NCBI RefSeq assembly: GCF_902150045.1
Contig: NZ_CABFVU010000001.1
Coordinates: 868,001-932,000, forward strand
Source: Chitinophaga polysaccharea
GTDB taxonomy: Bacteria > Bacteroidota > Bacteroidia > Chitinophagales > Chitinophagaceae
Direction: 5' to 3'
Length of the DNA stretch: 64,000 nt
Shown: one piece after another, positions 25,227 to 34,478 of the stretch
How positions within the stretch are numbered: position 1 is the first letter of the stretch
How the letters are laid out: the number at the start of each line of letters is the position of its first letter
Position numbers and translations under genes: made by a program
Notes under the pieces: generated by a model
What the model saw: the letters and a program-made list of their open reading frames with translations, nothing else
Database searches by the model: none
Told to the model about the DNA's origin: nothing

Positions 25227-27191
25227 ATGAAAAAATGGGCCCTTCTTCTGGCTGTTGCAGCTATTGCCATGCTGCCGCTATCTATGCAAGCGCAGGTGAA
25301 CAGCTACTTTCCCGGGATATGGAAAGAAAATCCACAACTGCATACCACTTCTTCTGCAAATGATCCTTATACCATCCTGGATTACAGGATAGTCAGGGAT
25401 TTTAATGTGAGCACCCGTGATAAGGCACAGGCCACCTCGCATTATAAAATGCTGTATAAAAATATCAGGGTGAATACACAGCGCGCGGCGGATAGCCTCA
25501 CACGGCTGGTGATGTCCATGGAGCCAAGCGAAGCACTGCGTGGCCTACGCATAAGGGTGATACATCCCGGCGGCAGCATAACGAACCTGAACGACGAAGT
25601 AAGGATGATTGAGATGAACCAGGGGCGGAAAGCCATAGTAGCCAATAACCTCGTACTGGAAGCCGGTTGCGAGATCGAATATGAAATGAGCCTGAAGGTG
25701 CAATACGATTATGCGGGCACCGACTACCTGCAGTCGGGCATCCCCTGCAACCAGCTCAGCTATGTATTAATAGCCCCCAAAACACTTGATTTTGTGATAA
25801 AGCCAGGTGCCGGTTTGCCTGCATTGCAGGACAGCGTTAGCGGCAACAACCGTTATTACTGGCTGAATATGCAACACGTACCGGATCTTCCTGCCAACGA
25901 CCTGTTCTTTTACCTGCCACAACTGAAACGGGTTGATTTCGGGCTGAAGCAGGCCATAGAAGGGAAAGATACCGTGCGTATGACCTGGCAGAAATTTGGG
26001 GAAGATAATTATATTCCCATTGTGGCAGTATCCAAAGCGGAATTCAAACAACTGGAAAAAGAACTGCAGAAATGGCCTTTTGTAAAACAACGTCTCCCGC
26101 TTCCACAGATGATCTACCTGGTGGAGCAATATATAAAATCCAATTACAGCCTGGTGGCGCCTTCCGAAACCGGCGAAACAGTGGATATCATTTCCATCAT
26201 CCGCAATAAGCAGGCAGAAAAAGCGGGCTTCACCCGTTTGCTGAATGCGGTGTATTATATGCTGAATATTCAAACCCAGGTATTATTCACTACCTCGCGC
26301 GATAGCCTGCTGATGGACAGCCAGCTGGTATACCGGCAACTGCCCATTAATGTGCTGCTCTATTTCCCGGCGGTGCAACAGGCGCTGGCTCCTACGGAAA
26401 TGAATACACGCTTTCCATGTTACCCGTCTTTACAGACCGGCATTCCGGCATTGCGCTGCCGCGATACCCTGGTAGGCACGGAAAACAAGGTGCTCACAGA
26501 CTTTATCCAAACACCGGCGCCACCGTATACGCTCAGTAACATCACCATGGAAGCCACGCTCCGGTCAGTAACGGATCCTACCTGGGAAGTAAAGCAATCC
26601 TTTGGAGGTTACCCTGCCTCTAACCTGAAAACTGCTTTTGCCGGCACCGGCAGCACACCGGAGGGCCGGCTGCAGGTATATAATGCCATCCTTCCTTTTG
26701 AACCCGGCGTAAGGAAGCCCCTGGAAGTAAAAGCCGAAAACGAGGTATTTAATAACCGCTCCCTGGATAAGCCTGTATTGCTGAACAGTACGCTGCTTAA
26801 CACATCTTCCGTAGAAAATAAAGAAAGCAGTATAGTGATCCACGCAGGACCTTTGCTGGGAAATAACCTGACTGCCGAGATGCCGCTTCCACCCGGCGAT
26901 CTGCCGGTGCAGATCAATTTTCCCTATTACCAGGAAAAACGTATAGTCATCCCCGTGCCAACCGGTTATAAGGTAGTGAATAAGGAAGATTTCTCCGCAG
27001 AGATCAATGATAAAGAAGGCGCATTGGGCTTTAAAATGCGGTGTGAACAGGATGGCGGCCAGCTGCGCATTTTTGTGCTGGAGTGGTATAAGCAAACCGA
27101 CTTTTCCGGCAACAGTAAAGCTGCATTCGGGCAGTTGCTGAAAAGGATGCAGGTGCTCCAGCAACAGGACCTGGTATTGGTGAAAGAATAA
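25227..27191 (+). CDS. DUF3857/transglutaminase-like secreted protein, catalytic Cys apparently missing
   Basis: Exported protein of 654 residues (ATG 25227; an in-frame ATG at 25191 would put 12 polar residues before the signal peptide). Signal peptide ends SMQAQ near residue 23. The N-terminal part (about 25-230) is a DUF3857-type beta domain (RIVRDFNVSTRDKAQATSHYK). The middle (about 290-360) resembles a transglutaminase fold (SIIRNKQAEKAGFTRLLNAV, then QTQVLFTTSRD) but has no Cys where the catalytic residue should be. A C-terminal beta domain follows. In Bacteroidota such proteins are periplasmic and of unknown job. The gene ends two bases before the convergent priA stop. Confidence 0.75.
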   Translation: MKKWALLLAVAAIAMLPLSMQAQVNSYFPGIWKENPQLHTTSSANDPYTILDYRIVRDFNVSTRDKAQATSHYKMLYKNIRVNTQRAADSLTRLVMSMEPSEALRGLRIRVIHPGGSITNLNDEVRMIEMNQGRKAIVANNLVLEAGCEIEYEMSLKVQYDYAGTDYLQSGIPCNQLSYVLIAPKTLDFVIKPGAGLPALQDSVSGNNRYYWLNMQHVPDLPANDLFFYLPQLKRVDFGLKQAIEGKDTVRMTWQKFGEDNYIPIVAVSKAEFKQLEKELQKWPFVKQRLPLPQMIYLVEQYIKSNYSLVAPSETGETVDIISIIRNKQAEKAGFTRLLNAVYYMLNIQTQVLFTTSRDSLLMDSQLVYRQLPINVLLYFPAVQQALAPTEMNTRFPCYPSLQTGIPALRCRDTLVGTENKVLTDFIQTPAPPYTLSNITMEATLRSVTDPTWEVKQSFGGYPASNLKTAFAGTGSTPEGRLQVYNAILPFEPGVRKPLEVKAENEVFNNRSLDKPVLLNSTLLNTSSVENKESSIVIHAGPLLGNNLTAEMPLPPGDLPVQINFPYYQEKRIVIPVPTGYKVVNKEDFSAEINDKEGALGFKMRCEQDGGQLRIFVLEWYKQTDFSGNSKAAFGQLLKRMQVLQQQDLVLVKE

Positions 27192-27193
27192 CT

Positions 27194-29632
27194 TTATACG
27201 CCGTCTACATCCGGGATAATCACCACGGAACGGAATCTTTTTTCCGTTTTAAGCTGGATAATGAATTCCTGCAATACTCTTTTTACATGAGCAATCAGTC
27301 TCGTTTCACGGGGCAGTTTGATCAGCATTTCCTGTAAGTAATTGTTACGTACTCTTGCCACCAGTGGTGCTGCCGGTCCAACCAGTTGGGCGCCTATATG
27401 CGGTTGCAGCCAGCTGGCCAGGATCTGTGCAGCCTGTTCTGCAGTCTGCTGGTTTTTATGCCGGATAGTTAATTTCAGTAAACGGAAGAAAGGCGGGTAA
27501 CCAAATACCTGCCGCTCGGCAATTTCCGCTTCAAACATCGCTTTATAATCGTGCGCCGTTACATAATGCAATACCGGGTGCCTTGTATTACTGGCCTGGA
27601 TCAGTACTTTACCCAGCCCGTTTTTACGGCCGGCGCGCCCGCTTACCTGTTCCATCATCTGGAAGGCCCTTTCATTCACCCGGAAATCGGGGAAACCCAG
27701 GAGATTGTCTGCGCTCAGGATCCCTACCAGGTTTACGTTTTCAAAATCCAATCCTTTCACCACCATCTGAGTGCCTACAAGTATATCAATACTGCGGTCT
27801 TCCAGCAACTGGATCAGTTTATTGTGGCTGTCTTTATTTCTCACTGTATCTACATCCATACGGGCGATACGGGCTTCCGGGAAGGCCGTCTGCAGGTCGT
27901 CCTCTATTTTTTCCGTGCCAAAGCTCTTGGGCTCAATGGTTTGAGAGCCGCAGGCATCGCAGGTATGCACATAGGGATATCTTGTGCCGCAGTAGTGGCA
28001 GTGGAGCTTATCCTGGTTTTTATGATATGTGAGAGATACATCACATTGTTTGCAATGCGGTATCCAGCCGCAGGTAGTGCATAGCAGGAAAGGCGCATAT
28101 CCGCGGCGGTTCTGGAAAAGGATCACCTGTTTTCCATCAGTCATACTTTGTGTGATGGCAGCTTTCAGTGCAGAAGAAAAATGGCCGTCCATTGTTTTCT
28201 CTGCCATTTCCTTTTTGATATCCACTATTTCAATAACGGGCATTTCCACACCACCGAACCGTTCTTTCAGTTCAACCAGTCCGTATTTTCCCTGTTGGGC
28301 GTTAAAATACGATTCCAGGGATGGCGTGGCAGAGCCCAGCAGCACTTTGGCTTTGAAGAGACCGGCATAATAGATGGCAGCATCCCTTGCGTGATAACGG
28401 GGCGCGGGGTCCTGTTGTTTATAAGACGCATCATGCTCTTCATCAAGGATGATCAGGCCCAGGTCGGGGAAGGGCAACAGCAGGCTGGAACGGGCGCCCA
28501 GTATGATACGCAGCTCGCCTGTTTTTACCTTGTTCCATATTTCCACCCGCTCGTTATTGTTAAACCTGGAGTGATAAATGCCAATGCTGGTGCCGAAGTG
28601 TTTCTGCAGCCGGCGGATTATCTGCGCAGTAAGCCCTATTTCGGGCAACAGGTACAGTACCTGTTTACCGCTGGCCAGGCAGGCTTCCATCATCTTCACA
28701 TATACCTGCGTTTTACCGCTGGAAGTAACCCCGTGGAGCAGGGTTACCTGTTTATTCTTAAAATGCGTTTGTACTTCCTCCAATGCTTTTTCCTGTGCGG
28801 GGCTCAGGTCAAAATCGATCTGTGCATCCATTTTGCCGGTAGCGATACGGTCTACCGTACGTTTCTCCACCCACAGGATATTTTTATCTACCAGGCCTTT
28901 CAGCTGGGCAACCGTGGCGCCGGATTTCTTCAGTAATTCTTTCTGCAGTACAGCGCCCTGTGTTTTCAGCAGGTGAAGATAAGCGAGAAGCAGTTCCATT
29001 TGCTTCGGGGCCCGGCCCATATCGTTGAAGAGGGCGGCCAGTTGCTCTTCTTCCTGGTAGTGTGCATGCAATTGCACATAATTTTCCTGTTTCTCCTTAT
29101 ATACTTCTTTCAGTTCCTCATATACCAGCAATACTTTTTTCTCTATCAGTTTCTTGATAACAGAATATACTTCTGATTTGTCGAGGATCATTTGTACTTC
29201 CTCTATGCGCAGTTCCTTGCGGATATGCAGGGCTTCCGCGATGAGGTATTCATCATCGTCGAGAGAGGTAAAGTCGTCGCCGAAGGCATCATTAAAAAGC
29301 AGGAGCGTTTCGCTGGAAAGCTTGAGATGGGCCGGCAGTGCGGCATTCAGCACCTCTCCTTCCGTGCACATATAGTAGCTGGCCACCCATTCCCAGAAGG
29401 CTAACTGGGTAGGATATACGATGGGCGATGCGTCCAGCATATCCAGCAATGGTTTTGTTTTATACAGGGGGGCCTGTTCGTGAATAGCTTTCACGATACC
29501 GGCGTACTTTTTCTGTTTTCCGAGCTGCACGGCTACCCTGCATCCTACCTGGAGGCCGAACATATTTTCAGGAACCGAGTAGGTGTAATTTTTGGGTAGC
29601 GCCAACGGCAATATTACATCTGCGTACTTCAT
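27194..29632 (-). CDS. priA: Primosomal protein N' (replication restart helicase)
   Basis: 3'-5' DNA helicase of 812 residues that reloads the replisome at stalled forks. The 3'-end-binding domain occupies the first about 110 residues (KYADVILPLALPKNYTYSVP). Helicase motifs follow: Walker A TLLHGVTSSGKTQVYVK near 298, LLPEIGLT near 330, DEEH in LIILDEEHDASYKQ near 395, and LLGSATPS near 432. The cysteine-rich zinc region has CTTCGWIPHCKQCDVSL near 520 with two more pairs in CHYCG and CDACG. The stop overlaps the next gene upstream in the operon (acyltransferase at 29629) by ATGA. Confidence 0.97.
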   Translation of the reverse strand: MKYADVILPLALPKNYTYSVPENMFGLQVGCRVAVQLGKQKKYAGIVKAIHEQAPLYKTKPLLDMLDASPIVYPTQLAFWEWVASYYMCTEGEVLNAALPAHLKLSSETLLLFNDAFGDDFTSLDDDEYLIAEALHIRKELRIEEVQMILDKSEVYSVIKKLIEKKVLLVYEELKEVYKEKQENYVQLHAHYQEEEQLAALFNDMGRAPKQMELLLAYLHLLKTQGAVLQKELLKKSGATVAQLKGLVDKNILWVEKRTVDRIATGKMDAQIDFDLSPAQEKALEEVQTHFKNKQVTLLHGVTSSGKTQVYVKMMEACLASGKQVLYLLPEIGLTAQIIRRLQKHFGTSIGIYHSRFNNNERVEIWNKVKTGELRIILGARSSLLLPFPDLGLIILDEEHDASYKQQDPAPRYHARDAAIYYAGLFKAKVLLGSATPSLESYFNAQQGKYGLVELKERFGGVEMPVIEIVDIKKEMAEKTMDGHFSSALKAAITQSMTDGKQVILFQNRRGYAPFLLCTTCGWIPHCKQCDVSLTYHKNQDKLHCHYCGTRYPYVHTCDACGSQTIEPKSFGTEKIEDDLQTAFPEARIARMDVDTVRNKDSHNKLIQLLEDRSIDILVGTQMVVKGLDFENVNLVGILSADNLLGFPDFRVNERAFQMMEQVSGRAGRKNGLGKVLIQASNTRHPVLHYVTAHDYKAMFEAEIAERQVFGYPPFFRLLKLTIRHKNQQTAEQAAQILASWLQPHIGAQLVGPAAPLVARVRNNYLQEMLIKLPRETRLIAHVKRVLQEFIIQLKTEKRFRSVVIIPDVDGV

Positions 29633-30396
29633 CCTATTGGCTGCAGGGTTGGGTATTTATGATATTTACGTAATTCGGTGTCCATCGCATCAAACACCCG
29701 TTGTTTGAGGGTATTGATATCATCCAGCGTCATTCCTGTAACAGGTATTGGCGGGAGGAACACCACGCGGCATTTACCGGGAGAAAGGTGCATGGGTCCT
29801 TTATGTGGTAAGCGATGGCCTGCATCGAGGTACAGTACCGGTTTAATCGGTTTCTGCAGCTCAATGGCCATGCGGAATGCACCGTTATGGAAAGGGCGTA
29901 GTGGCTGATCGGTGTCGTTGGTGGTGCCTTCCGGGAATACGAGGATGGAGATACCCGCTTTGAGGGCGGTCATCATCTCCCGTACGCTGCGCGCCCTGGC
30001 GGCTGCGCTGGAACGGTCTACCGGTACTACTGAATTTTTATAGATAAACCCGAAGAAGGGGATCCTTGACATTTCCACTTTGCCCAGGGGGCGGAACGGG
30101 AGCCGCATTACTTTTACGGCGATGGCTGCATCGAGATAAGAGCGGTGATTCACCACGTAGATGCAGGGCTCATTGTCGCGCTCGCATAAATATTTGCGTG
30201 TTACCCACATACCTGTCAGCGGGAACCAGGCATGCGCCCAGAAACGGAGAAAATAAAATATAATATTACCTCCCTTTTGCCTGCCCAGCAGGGAAGCCAG
30301 GAAAATAGGCGGCAATATCAGGAACATGATGCCCAGGAAAACAGCAGCGGCGTATATCACATAAATAACACGCAACGGTTTCAGTAAAAAATTCAT
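29629..30396 (-). CDS. 1-acyl-sn-glycerol-3-phosphate acyltransferase (PlsC family)
   Basis: Inner-membrane acyltransferase of 255 residues for phosphatidic acid synthesis. Two N-terminal hydrophobic stretches (about 9-33) precede the catalytic NHRSYLDAAI motif (H and D, near residue 82), and the acceptor motif VFPEGTTNDTD near 153. GKVEMSRIPFFGF near 104 is the third conserved block. Its last 4 bases overlap the priA start, so the two are translated from one message. Confidence 0.93.
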   Translation of the reverse strand: MNFLLKPLRVIYVIYAAAVFLGIMFLILPPIFLASLLGRQKGGNIIFYFLRFWAHAWFPLTGMWVTRKYLCERDNEPCIYVVNHRSYLDAAIAVKVMRLPFRPLGKVEMSRIPFFGFIYKNSVVPVDRSSAAARARSVREMMTALKAGISILVFPEGTTNDTDQPLRPFHNGAFRMAIELQKPIKPVLYLDAGHRLPHKGPMHLSPGKCRVVFLPPIPVTGMTLDDINTLKQRVFDAMDTELRKYHKYPTLQPIG

Positions 30397-30469
30397 AGAC
30401 GCCTCTGAAGGTTTAATATGGCGGAAAACTACGAAGAAAATTACGAATTACGCGGAAAGAGGCGTTGAA

Positions 30470-30913
30470 TTAATCGCAGTGGCAGGTCCAGTCCTTATCA
30501 AGATCTATACAGGTAATTACTTTAGCATTCAGTGAATCGCAGGGAGCAAAAACGATCCGGAGATGCTGTCCTTCGCTGGAATAGCCTTCCACCGCATAGG
30601 TTGGGCAGGGATGATCGTTGGGGTTGGATTTTTCCGGGTTAACTTTCCCTTCGGCAAGGATTTCCTCTACTTCTGCCCTTGTCACCTGGCGACAATCCAT
30701 CCGACAGATGGCGTGTTTCGTATATTCCAGGTGGGCGTGCCTGTTGATCACTTCCCCGTCAATGGCGGGGCTGCCGGAGTTACTACGGGCCACAACGGGG
30801 CGGCTGCCGGTAGAGGACGGAGCGGGCGTGCTTTTCCACCATTTCTGCTGCCAGCCGGCCAGCAACAGCAGGGATAAGAGGAAAACCGGAAGATATTTTT
30901 GCATTGATTTCAT
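30470..30913 (-). CDS. DUF4258 domain protein, secreted or membrane-anchored
   Basis: 147 residues; a hydrophobic N-terminus (LPVFLLSLLLLAGW, about 8-21) acts as signal or anchor. The C-terminal domain is DUF4258: HAICRMDCRQVTRAEVEEIL near residue 67, then YAVEG and LRIVFAPCD with conserved spacing. Four or five Cys in the domain and a terminal CHCD are notable for a periplasmic protein and could form disulfides. The fold is distantly toxin-like (RelE/BrnT), but there is no antitoxin partner. ATG 30904 is an alternative start. Confidence 0.75.
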   Translation of the reverse strand: MKSMQKYLPVFLLSLLLLAGWQQKWWKSTPAPSSTGSRPVVARSNSGSPAIDGEVINRHAHLEYTKHAICRMDCRQVTRAEVEEILAEGKVNPEKSNPNDHPCPTYAVEGYSSEGQHLRIVFAPCDSLNAKVITCIDLDKDWTCHCD

Positions 30914-30978
30914 AAAGCAACAGAACGGCGCGCAAAATAGTTAAAAATTCCTTACCTAACTATGACATAAAAAGTTCC

Positions 30979-30986
30979 TACCTTTG
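30979..30986 (+). promoter_or_regulatory. -7 box of mtaB, almost at the start codon
   Basis: TACCTTTG (then C) matches TAnnTTTG exactly and ends only 9 bases before ATG 30996, leaving a leader of just a few bases. This also argues against the TTG start at 30984, which would overlap the box. Confidence 0.6.
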
Positions 30987-30995
30987 CCTCCCTTT

Positions 30996-32273
30996 ATGGA
31001 ACAGGTAAAAACAGTAGCATTTCATACACTCGGCTGTAAGCTGAACTTTTCAGAAACCTCTTCAATCAGCAGGTTACTGGAACAGGATGGGTTTGTAAAA
31101 ACGGATTTTGAAGGAACAGCAGATGTATATGTGATCAATACCTGTTCTGTAACAGATAATGCCGATAAGGAGTGCCGTATGCTGGTGCGCCGCATACAGC
31201 GCCGCGCGCCGGGCAGCATGGTAGTGATCACCGGCTGTTATGCCCAGCTGAAACCTGAAGAAATTGCTTCTATTGAAGGCGTGGACCTGGTACTGGGCGC
31301 GGCAGAGAAATTTAATATCGCCGAACACCTCAAAACGCTCACCAAGGGAGACAGCGCGAAGATCTGCTCCTGTGATATTGAGGAGGTGAATAGTTTTCAT
31401 GCTTCCTATTCGCTGAACGACCGCACCCGCACCTTTCTGAAAGTACAGGATGGCTGTGACTATACCTGCGCCTTTTGTACCATTCCAATGGCTCGTGGCA
31501 AAAGCCGCAGCGACAGTGTTGCCAACGTGGTAAAACACGCGCAGGACCTGGCTGCCAACGGTGTGAAGGAAATTGTGCTCACCGGCGTAAACCTGGGCGA
31601 TTTTGGTAAAGGCTTTGAAGGCGGGAAAAAAAGGGAAGAAACCTTTTTTGAACTGGCGCAGGAACTGGATAAAGTAGAGGGCATTTCCCGGTACCGTATT
31701 TCTTCCATAGAACCTAACCTGCTTACCAATGAGATCATTGAATTTGTAGCCAACAGCCGCAGGTTCATGCCTCATTTCCATATTCCGCTGCAAAGCGGCA
31801 GTAACGAGATACTGGGCCTCATGCGCCGCCGCTACCGCCGTGAACTGTATGCAGAAAAAGTGGCCCTGATCAAACAATTTATGCCGCATTGCGCCATTGG
31901 CGTGGATGTGATCGTAGGTTTCCCCGGTGAAAGCGATGCGCATTTCCGCGAAACATACGATTTCCTGCATGAACTGGATGTATCCTATCTTCACGTATTC
32001 ACCTACTCGGAACGTCCCAATACCGCTGCACTGGATATCAGGCCGGTAGTGCCTGTACATACCAGGAACGAGCGCAACAAAATGCTGCGCAATCTCAGCC
32101 ACAAAAAGCAGCAGTTCTTTAATGAACAGCACCTGCATCAAACCAGGAAAGTGCTGTTTGAATCGCTGGGAAAAGATGGTATGATGGAAGGCTATACGGA
32201 TAACTACATCAAAGTAACCACTCCTTTCCGCCAGGAATGGCATAACCAGCTGATCGATTGGAACCTGCGCTAA
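30996..32273 (+). CDS. mtaB: tRNA (t6A37) methylthiotransferase
   Basis: Radical SAM enzyme that turns t6A37 into ms2t6A37 in tRNAs reading ANN codons. ATG 30996 gives 425 residues. UPF0004 domain first, with three conserved Cys (TLGCKLNFSE near 11, NTCSVTDNAD near 46, ITGCYAQ near 80); then the radical SAM CxxxCxxC in DGCDYTCAFCTIP near 150; HIPLQSGSNEILGLMRRRY near 260 and VDVIVGFPGE near 300 complete the core, and a TRAM-like tail ends the protein. Lack of the MiaB/RimO-type features and the RRRY spacing favour MtaB. Its stop overlaps the stop of the convergent MFS gene by three bases. Confidence 0.94.
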   Translation: MEQVKTVAFHTLGCKLNFSETSSISRLLEQDGFVKTDFEGTADVYVINTCSVTDNADKECRMLVRRIQRRAPGSMVVITGCYAQLKPEEIASIEGVDLVLGAAEKFNIAEHLKTLTKGDSAKICSCDIEEVNSFHASYSLNDRTRTFLKVQDGCDYTCAFCTIPMARGKSRSDSVANVVKHAQDLAANGVKEIVLTGVNLGDFGKGFEGGKKREETFFELAQELDKVEGISRYRISSIEPNLLTNEIIEFVANSRRFMPHFHIPLQSGSNEILGLMRRRYRRELYAEKVALIKQFMPHCAIGVDVIVGFPGESDAHFRETYDFLHELDVSYLHVFTYSERPNTAALDIRPVVPVHTRNERNKMLRNLSHKKQQFFNEQHLHQTRKVLFESLGKDGMMEGYTDNYIKVTTPFRQEWHNQLIDWNLR

Positions 32274-33736
32274 CCGGATTTCCTCCGGAGCAGGAAGCCC
32301 CGGAAATGATCATGCCAGGAGATCAGGTTGCCTATGAGGAAGTAATCTTTCAGGCTGCTTTTGATACTGCTGCGCATAATCCGCACTACTATACTTTTTC
32401 CCACTTCTCCTTTCTCCTGAACCAGCAGTAATAACTCCAGCGATACCAGCGACAGGATGGCGCTAATGAGGAAAAGGAAGTTCCATTGATGCAGCGCCAA
32501 CAGGTGAAGGACTTTTGTGGTATGCGGCCCGGAGAAAGTAGCATCGATCTGTACATGCCTTGATTCGAAGAAATCCGCCAGGTAACCGCCCACCAGTGGC
32601 GCCAGCGCAGAAAAAACGGCGGTGATGATATTCCTCGCAGATAAATATATTACCGCATCCTTTGCGGGGGCCAGTTTGAGGCCGATATTGGTTAGCGAAA
32701 GATTAATGCCTGCATTGGCAACACCGGTGAAAATATGGATCAGTACCAGCAATGCTATATTGGCATACACCTTTGAATAAATTCCTACAAAACACCATCC
32801 TACCACACAGGCAATATATAAGGGGCCACTGATGGCCAGGATGGTCTTATTGCTGTACCTGTCTGCAAATACTCCCCACATACGGAAAGTAAATACACCT
32901 GTAAGCTGGCTTACCATCAGCAATATGGTAATCACGGAAAGAGACAGCTGCATGCCCTGCATCATGAATACAGTAAAAAATGGTGTGGCTATATTTAATG
33001 CAAATACCCAGGCGGAGTTGAAGATCAGCAGGCGGAGAAAATTATTATCGTGCAAAGGGCGTATCAGTAACCTGAAAAAATTTCCTTTATCCATATACGA
33101 CTGCGGCTCCACCGCCCCGGCCAGTATAAATGCACCTGCAATACCAGCAATACCAGCAGCAATAAACATACAGTAGTAGGTAGTGAGCTCATAGGCAGGA
33201 TAATACCGCCGGATATAATCCACACCGAAAGCGGCCACCAGGCTTAATATCACATTCAATCCCTGTGTGTAGCTGCTTCTTTTGGCGAAGTAACTCCCCA
33301 TGACCTGTTCGGGAATGAGGTCCTTTATCCAGGCGTTCCAGCTGGGCCCGGCGATAGAGCCGAAGAAGTAAAAAAAGAAAAGGAAGAAGATCAGGAAATT
33401 GATATTGCCCGTTTGCGGGAACAGCAGGGGAATGGCGCCTATAAGCAGTAACGGGATCCTGGCCAGGAGGGAGCACAGCACCGTTACCAGTCGCCGGTTA
33501 TTACTACGGCGCACCAGCCATATGGATATTAACTGGAACACGTTGGTGAAAGTGGGGAGGCCGGACAACAACCCTATCTGCAGGTTATTGGCTCCCATCA
33601 ACAGTGCCATTGCCACCAGGAATGCCCCTCCGGTAAGCGTGATCATGGCTTCAGCCGCCAGCCCGTCGCCTATGATCAGCTTCATTCCCTGTGCCCTTTC
33701 AGATTCGGTGATGTCGGTGCGCGGTCTCAGATTCAT
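32270..33736 (-). CDS. MFS transporter
   Basis: Inner-membrane permease of 488 residues with about 12 hydrophobic segments; ATG 33736 (MNLRPRTDITESE) is chosen over an upstream start at 33778. Features are an N-terminal cytoplasmic stretch, LSGLPTFTNVFQLISIW near residue 54, SIAGPSWNAWIKDLIPEQ near 123, and FADRYSNK near 295 in the cytoplasmic 8-9 loop. This layout resembles the poorly characterised MFS group that also holds muropeptide and sugar transporters. Substrate unknown. The gene is convergent with mtaB. Confidence 0.82.
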   Translation of the reverse strand: MNLRPRTDITESERAQGMKLIIGDGLAAEAMITLTGGAFLVAMALLMGANNLQIGLLSGLPTFTNVFQLISIWLVRRSNNRRLVTVLCSLLARIPLLLIGAIPLLFPQTGNINFLIFFLFFFYFFGSIAGPSWNAWIKDLIPEQVMGSYFAKRSSYTQGLNVILSLVAAFGVDYIRRYYPAYELTTYYCMFIAAGIAGIAGAFILAGAVEPQSYMDKGNFFRLLIRPLHDNNFLRLLIFNSAWVFALNIATPFFTVFMMQGMQLSLSVITILLMVSQLTGVFTFRMWGVFADRYSNKTILAISGPLYIACVVGWCFVGIYSKVYANIALLVLIHIFTGVANAGINLSLTNIGLKLAPAKDAVIYLSARNIITAVFSALAPLVGGYLADFFESRHVQIDATFSGPHTTKVLHLLALHQWNFLFLISAILSLVSLELLLLVQEKGEVGKSIVVRIMRSSIKSSLKDYFLIGNLISWHDHFRGFLLRRKSG

Positions 33737-33813
33737 ACTTTCAGCTTTCAGTATAAACAGATACCCGTGCACCGGCAATGATTATACCATGCCAAACAGC
33801 AGGGATGGCCGTA

Positions 33814-34422
33814 TTACTTCGGGAAACCCGGGTCTGCCTTTACTTCTTCGAGCTGCTGCGTATGGCGGTTGGTGTGTGCGGCATCCAGCAGTAACAACTG
33901 GTAAGCATCGATAGGGCCCAGCGCAGGGTGGTCGGTAATGTGATCACGCATTACGTCCTGGGTGTTGGTTACATATTCGATGAGCTTATCGCGTTGGGTT
34001 ATAAATGCTTTGATCGCTTCCGCATTGGAGGAGTAGTTGTGTTTGGGAACGCCATACTCAGGCGCTTTTACTTTATGGCTGCGGTCTTCCACATTTTTAA
34101 TGATCTGTTCGTCCGTAGTTTTAATATCTTTTCTTCTTTGGGGATTGGCTGGCTGCTGTACCAGTTTCTGCTCTCCTTCCATGATAGCCTTTTCAATCAG
34201 GGTAATATGCTCCACGCATTCGATCACCGACCAGCGGTCGGCCGAGGGCTTGTACTCCAATTGTGCATCCGTGAGGCCCTGCACGTCTTTCAGAAGCTGA
34301 TCCTTTGTTTGCTGTAGCTGAGCCAGCAGAAGGGATCTGTCTTCCTTTACGCCCGGTACAGGGCGGAAAGCGGTAACTGCTGAAAAAACGGTTATTGTCA
34401 GCAGCAGTAGTAACTTTTTCAT
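33814..34422 (-). CDS. DinB-family protein, exported
   Basis: 202 residues: signal peptide (KKLLLLLTITVFSAVTAF), then a DinB/YfiT-like four-helix bundle. The likely metal-binding His triad is visible: SVIECVEHITLIEKA near residue 72 and DAAHTNRHTQQ near 183. Bacillithiol or mycothiol S-transferases and other thiol-linked enzymes share this fold, but most members are cytoplasmic, so export is unusual. Function cannot be named. Not obviously co-regulated with its neighbours. Confidence 0.82.
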   Translation of the reverse strand: MKKLLLLLTITVFSAVTAFRPVPGVKEDRSLLLAQLQQTKDQLLKDVQGLTDAQLEYKPSADRWSVIECVEHITLIEKAIMEGEQKLVQQPANPQRRKDIKTTDEQIIKNVEDRSHKVKAPEYGVPKHNYSSNAEAIKAFITQRDKLIEYVTNTQDVMRDHITDHPALGPIDAYQLLLLDAAHTNRHTQQLEEVKADPGFPK

Positions 34423-34478
34423 CGTGGTTAAAATTTAAGTGCCAGGAAATTGGAGTTATTGATCAGAAGACAGACAAA

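Noticed and set aside
30470..30913. DUF4258 protein as a toxin of a toxin-antitoxin pair
   Set aside because: It has a signal or membrane anchor, is longer than typical toxins, and no small antitoxin gene is adjacent.
31074..32243. 389-codon minus-strand open frame opposite mtaB
   Set aside because: Shadow of the mtaB codon pattern; composition is rich in His, Phe and Cys with no recognisable family.
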